A stretch of 64,000 nt of DNA from Ceraceosorus guamensis (Eukaryota > Basidiomycota > Exobasidiomycetes > Ceraceosorales > Ceraceosoraceae). Location of the stretch: the NCBI RefSeq assembly GCF_003144195.1, contig NW_020290033.1, forward strand, positions 124,001 to 188,000, read 5' to 3'. This document shows positions 61,754 to 64,000 of the stretch, piece after piece. Under the pieces are notes generated by a model that saw only the letters and a program-made list of their open reading frames with translations, was not told the origin of the DNA and did no database searches. The position numbers and the translations under genes were made by a program. The first letter of the stretch is position 1; each line of letters begins with the position of its first letter.

Positions 61754-63215
61754 TGTAGCTACAAGGCAGGAGCGGGAGGAAGGACGAGTTGGGCCCTCTG
61801 CAAGCCTTGGAGATACGGTTGTTGAAGGATTTGGATACGATCTTGTCGCTGAAATATGCCCTACAACTAGCCTTTTCGTTTCTGCTTGGTGGATGATCGG
61901 AGCAGTGAAAGGGCGTACGGGGACTGCGATGGCAAAGGCGTTTGTGTGATGCGCTCTGGACAGCTTGTATGCGTGGAAACAGAATGAAAAAGCCGATAGA
62001 AACCTATCGATGCATGGAGATCTCTTGAGTGTCGACTGAGCGCGTTGAGAGGAAGAGGTCTTTCGGAAGCGTGATACGAACGAGCACTAGGCGCCATATA
62101 TCTGATTCACAACTCACAATTGTGCTTGTGATACAGTAGCTGAGACGATCAGTACGCTGCTGCTGCATTCGTGAGTCCATTAGCTGCCTGCCTGTGCTGC
62201 ACGCTGCCTCCAATCACAACCACAACCGCGATCCCCAATTTCGCGACGCGTCGTGAGCTACGCGCGCAGACAGCAACACCTTCGCTCGCGCTCGCTCGCG
62301 CCCGCATGCATGCATGCCTCTCTGCATTCGCATTCGTGATTAGAACTCGGTGCCCATCATGCCTAAACGGTACGGCACGACTTTCGTTGCTCCGCGTGAG
62401 TCCTCCTATCCAGGTGAAGGGCGATGCAAACGCACGTATGCTCATCCCTTCATCCCGCGAATCAAGGAACCACATCGAAAGCGGCGCTCGCTTCGAAGGC
62501 GGCTTGTCTTGGACGTATGATGCAGACACGCAAGGTCGCTTGAGGGCGAGTAGAGGCTTAGAGCGGCCCGTGAAGGGTGGAGAGACAAAAGACCTTTGCC
62601 GATCTCTTGGGCGGTCGACGCTTTGTGGCGAATCTTGCTAAGACGGGACGCAAGTTTAGCGGGTGGATTCGGGTGGATTTGAACCTAGACCGCTTGCTCA
62701 GGAGGTGCAACTGGTGAGGTGTCGGTATTGTCTACTCGGGAGAGTCGAACGACGGAGACCACACCGAAATTGACAGTCGCAGGGGCGCTATTACTTGGTT
62801 GAAATGCTAGTCAAGCGTGCGCATGGGCCATCACTACCTGTTCCCGGCCTCTGCCGCTACGTCGGCGTGCATCGGTGGCGATGGGATCCCTCTGAGCACT
62901 TCTATCGTCACCATCACCGTCGAGCGCCCACAGTAAAGATAAGAGCACGGATAAGTGACAGTTCAACTCGCCACTCGCTCTCGAACGGCGACTGGGCGTC
63001 GGCACGTCGAGATGGATCAGAGTGGCAATGACACGGAACGCAACGTAGTTCACTGGATGTCCGAGCCTGCTGACCTAAAGAGAGGCCTGCGCTTAATTCA
63101 ACTTCAAAGATTGCATCCTTTTGCCCACGGAACAAGATCTCACCGTGCTCCCCTCTAATTCGAGGCAGCGCCTTCGAGCTGGTGTCGGTGGGCGTACTCT
63201 CTCTGATTGCACAGC
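61754..63215. other. Divergent intergenic region, DAD2 / right-edge gene
   Basis: 1.46 kb with no supportable gene. Contains GCATTCGTGA words near 62167 and 62332, a short GCAT run near 62304, and at 62641-62770 a stretch with tRNA-like B-box words that does not fold into a tRNA (see rejected list). Confidence 0.5.
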
Positions 63216-64000
63216 ATGAAAATTCGACACTACCTCGACACACATCATCTTGTCGTCTTTGCGCTCGCATTATCCTTGCTATGCTCGCCTGAGACCACAC
63301 GAGCCAAGGACGTCTTCTTCAAAGCATCGTTGCACAAGAGAAAACCTCCCTTGCCGTTTGATCTCAACAAGCTGCCCGAGTCAGAGGAGGTGCTCAGCTC
63401 AGCGATTGACGATGTGAAAGTGTTCCAGCCTACCCGCAAGTCCCGCGCCTCTTCACCGGCACACAGAGTGGAGCTAGCACCAACGACGAAGGCAGCAGTA
63501 TCAACCTCACACGATCACAACCGTGTCGTGAGCGCACAACGGAATGCGCTTGGTGATTACAGAGGCTTCACAAGCCTGCCTCCTGCGTGGGCTCAACGAT
63601 GGCCCGAATATGCAAGTCAGGGAGGAAGGATTCGATCAGAAGCTACCGTCGTTGGTGGAGCTTCCGGCCCGCCTCAGTTCCTGCTATCGGCAGCTGATCC
63701 ACCCAGCCGACCTCCTCCTGGTATGAAACTCAACCCTGCGCCAAGCCCCCCCCTGCGCGTCAAATTTTCTACCAGCACTGCGGATGAACACAATAGGGCC
63801 ATAAGAGAGGCGGTGCAGCACTACAAGAAGACCTTTATGCCTCATATGAGGACGTTTGTGGTGAGCACGTCTTGTTCGAATTGCGAAAAGCGGAGTCGGC
63901 AGACGTGCAGTCCGCACTCGTAACCACATCCCACGTTGGCCTGGAAGTGACGAGGGCCCGACTTGTCTTTACCATGTCTCACGAACGAGCCTGCCATTCC
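63216..64000 (+). CDS. Unrecognised secretory-pathway protein, first exon (partial at right edge)
   Basis: Starts at ATG 63216; exon 1 probably ends at 63860 just before GTGAGC, exactly 215 codons in phase 0, and the gene continues past the edge. Residues ~1-30 look like a signal peptide: basic KIRHYLDTHH, then hydrophobic LVVFALALSLLCS, then polar residues and a possible cleavage after TRA. The rest is hydrophilic and Pro/Ser/Lys-rich (HKRKPPLPFDLNKLPE, ADPPSRPPPGMK) and ends with a helical-looking DEHNRAIREAVQHYKKTFMP. That ending could be the start of an enzyme domain encoded by the next exons, but I do not recognise the family. The acceptor of intron 1 is not identified. No function is proposed. 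Confidence 0.55.

Noticed and set aside
62641-62770. Possible tRNA on the minus strand (GGTTCAAATCC and GTTCGACTC words)
   Set aside because: The words resemble a B box, but the flanking bases do not form a 5-bp T stem and no acceptor or anticodon stem can be paired.

Overview
This window is nuclear DNA of a filamentous or yeast-like fungus, most likely a basidiomycete and plausibly one of the Ustilaginomycotina (smut relatives). The placement rests on compact genes, short spliceosomal introns of about 65-165 bp with a near-uniform GTGAGT donor, the protein set (Pam17, Dad2, SAT4/HAL4-type kinase, PalI/Rim9-like protein, alpha-arrestin), and intergenic DNA full of short TCGTGA-centred words of the kind I associate with smut genomes. 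The species is not determined. I see no transposon, virus-like element, CRISPR array or rRNA gene, and no convincing tRNA.

Layout, left to right: GFA1 (minus, runs off the left edge); an Lsb1/Pin3-like SH3 protein (plus); a three-zinc-knuckle CCHC protein (minus) whose zinc knuckles are encoded by a run of microexons of 5-36 nt; a Pmp3-family membrane protein with a long tail (plus); a Pet8-like mitochondrial SAM carrier (minus); a group II PLP decarboxylase (plus); a polo-like kinase (minus); an AAAP-type transporter (plus); a JTB-like cysteine-rich membrane protein (minus); a PalI/Rim9-like protein (minus); FAN1 nuclease (plus); a SAT4/HAL4-like kinase (minus); the branched-chain alpha-keto acid dehydrogenase E2 (plus); GOT1 (minus); APC5 (plus, 13 exons); an alpha-arrestin (minus); an amino acid permease (minus); RPC25 (minus); mitochondrial ribosomal protein mL38 (plus); PAM17 (plus); DAD2 (minus); and the first exon of an unrecognised secretory protein (plus, runs off the right edge).

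Most neighbours are convergent with short gaps of about 220-770 bp, or divergent with 0.7-2.9 kb of non-coding DNA that carries the repeats. The genes form no operon or biosynthetic cluster. They are housekeeping genes for cell wall precursor synthesis (GFA1), mitosis (polo kinase, APC5, DAD2), mitochondria (SAM carrier, BCKDH E2, mL38, Pam17), membrane traffic and nutrient transport (GOT1, arrestin, two permeases, Pmp3, SAT4-like kinase), Pol III transcription (RPC25) and DNA repair (FAN1). Exon coordinates were built by hand from splice consensus, reading frame and family conservation; all multi-exon models close in frame, but single coordinates may be off by a base or two. The most unusual structure is the microexon array of the CCHC gene at 6967-7899, followed by the one-codon first exon of GFA1 and the dispersed TCGTGA words.
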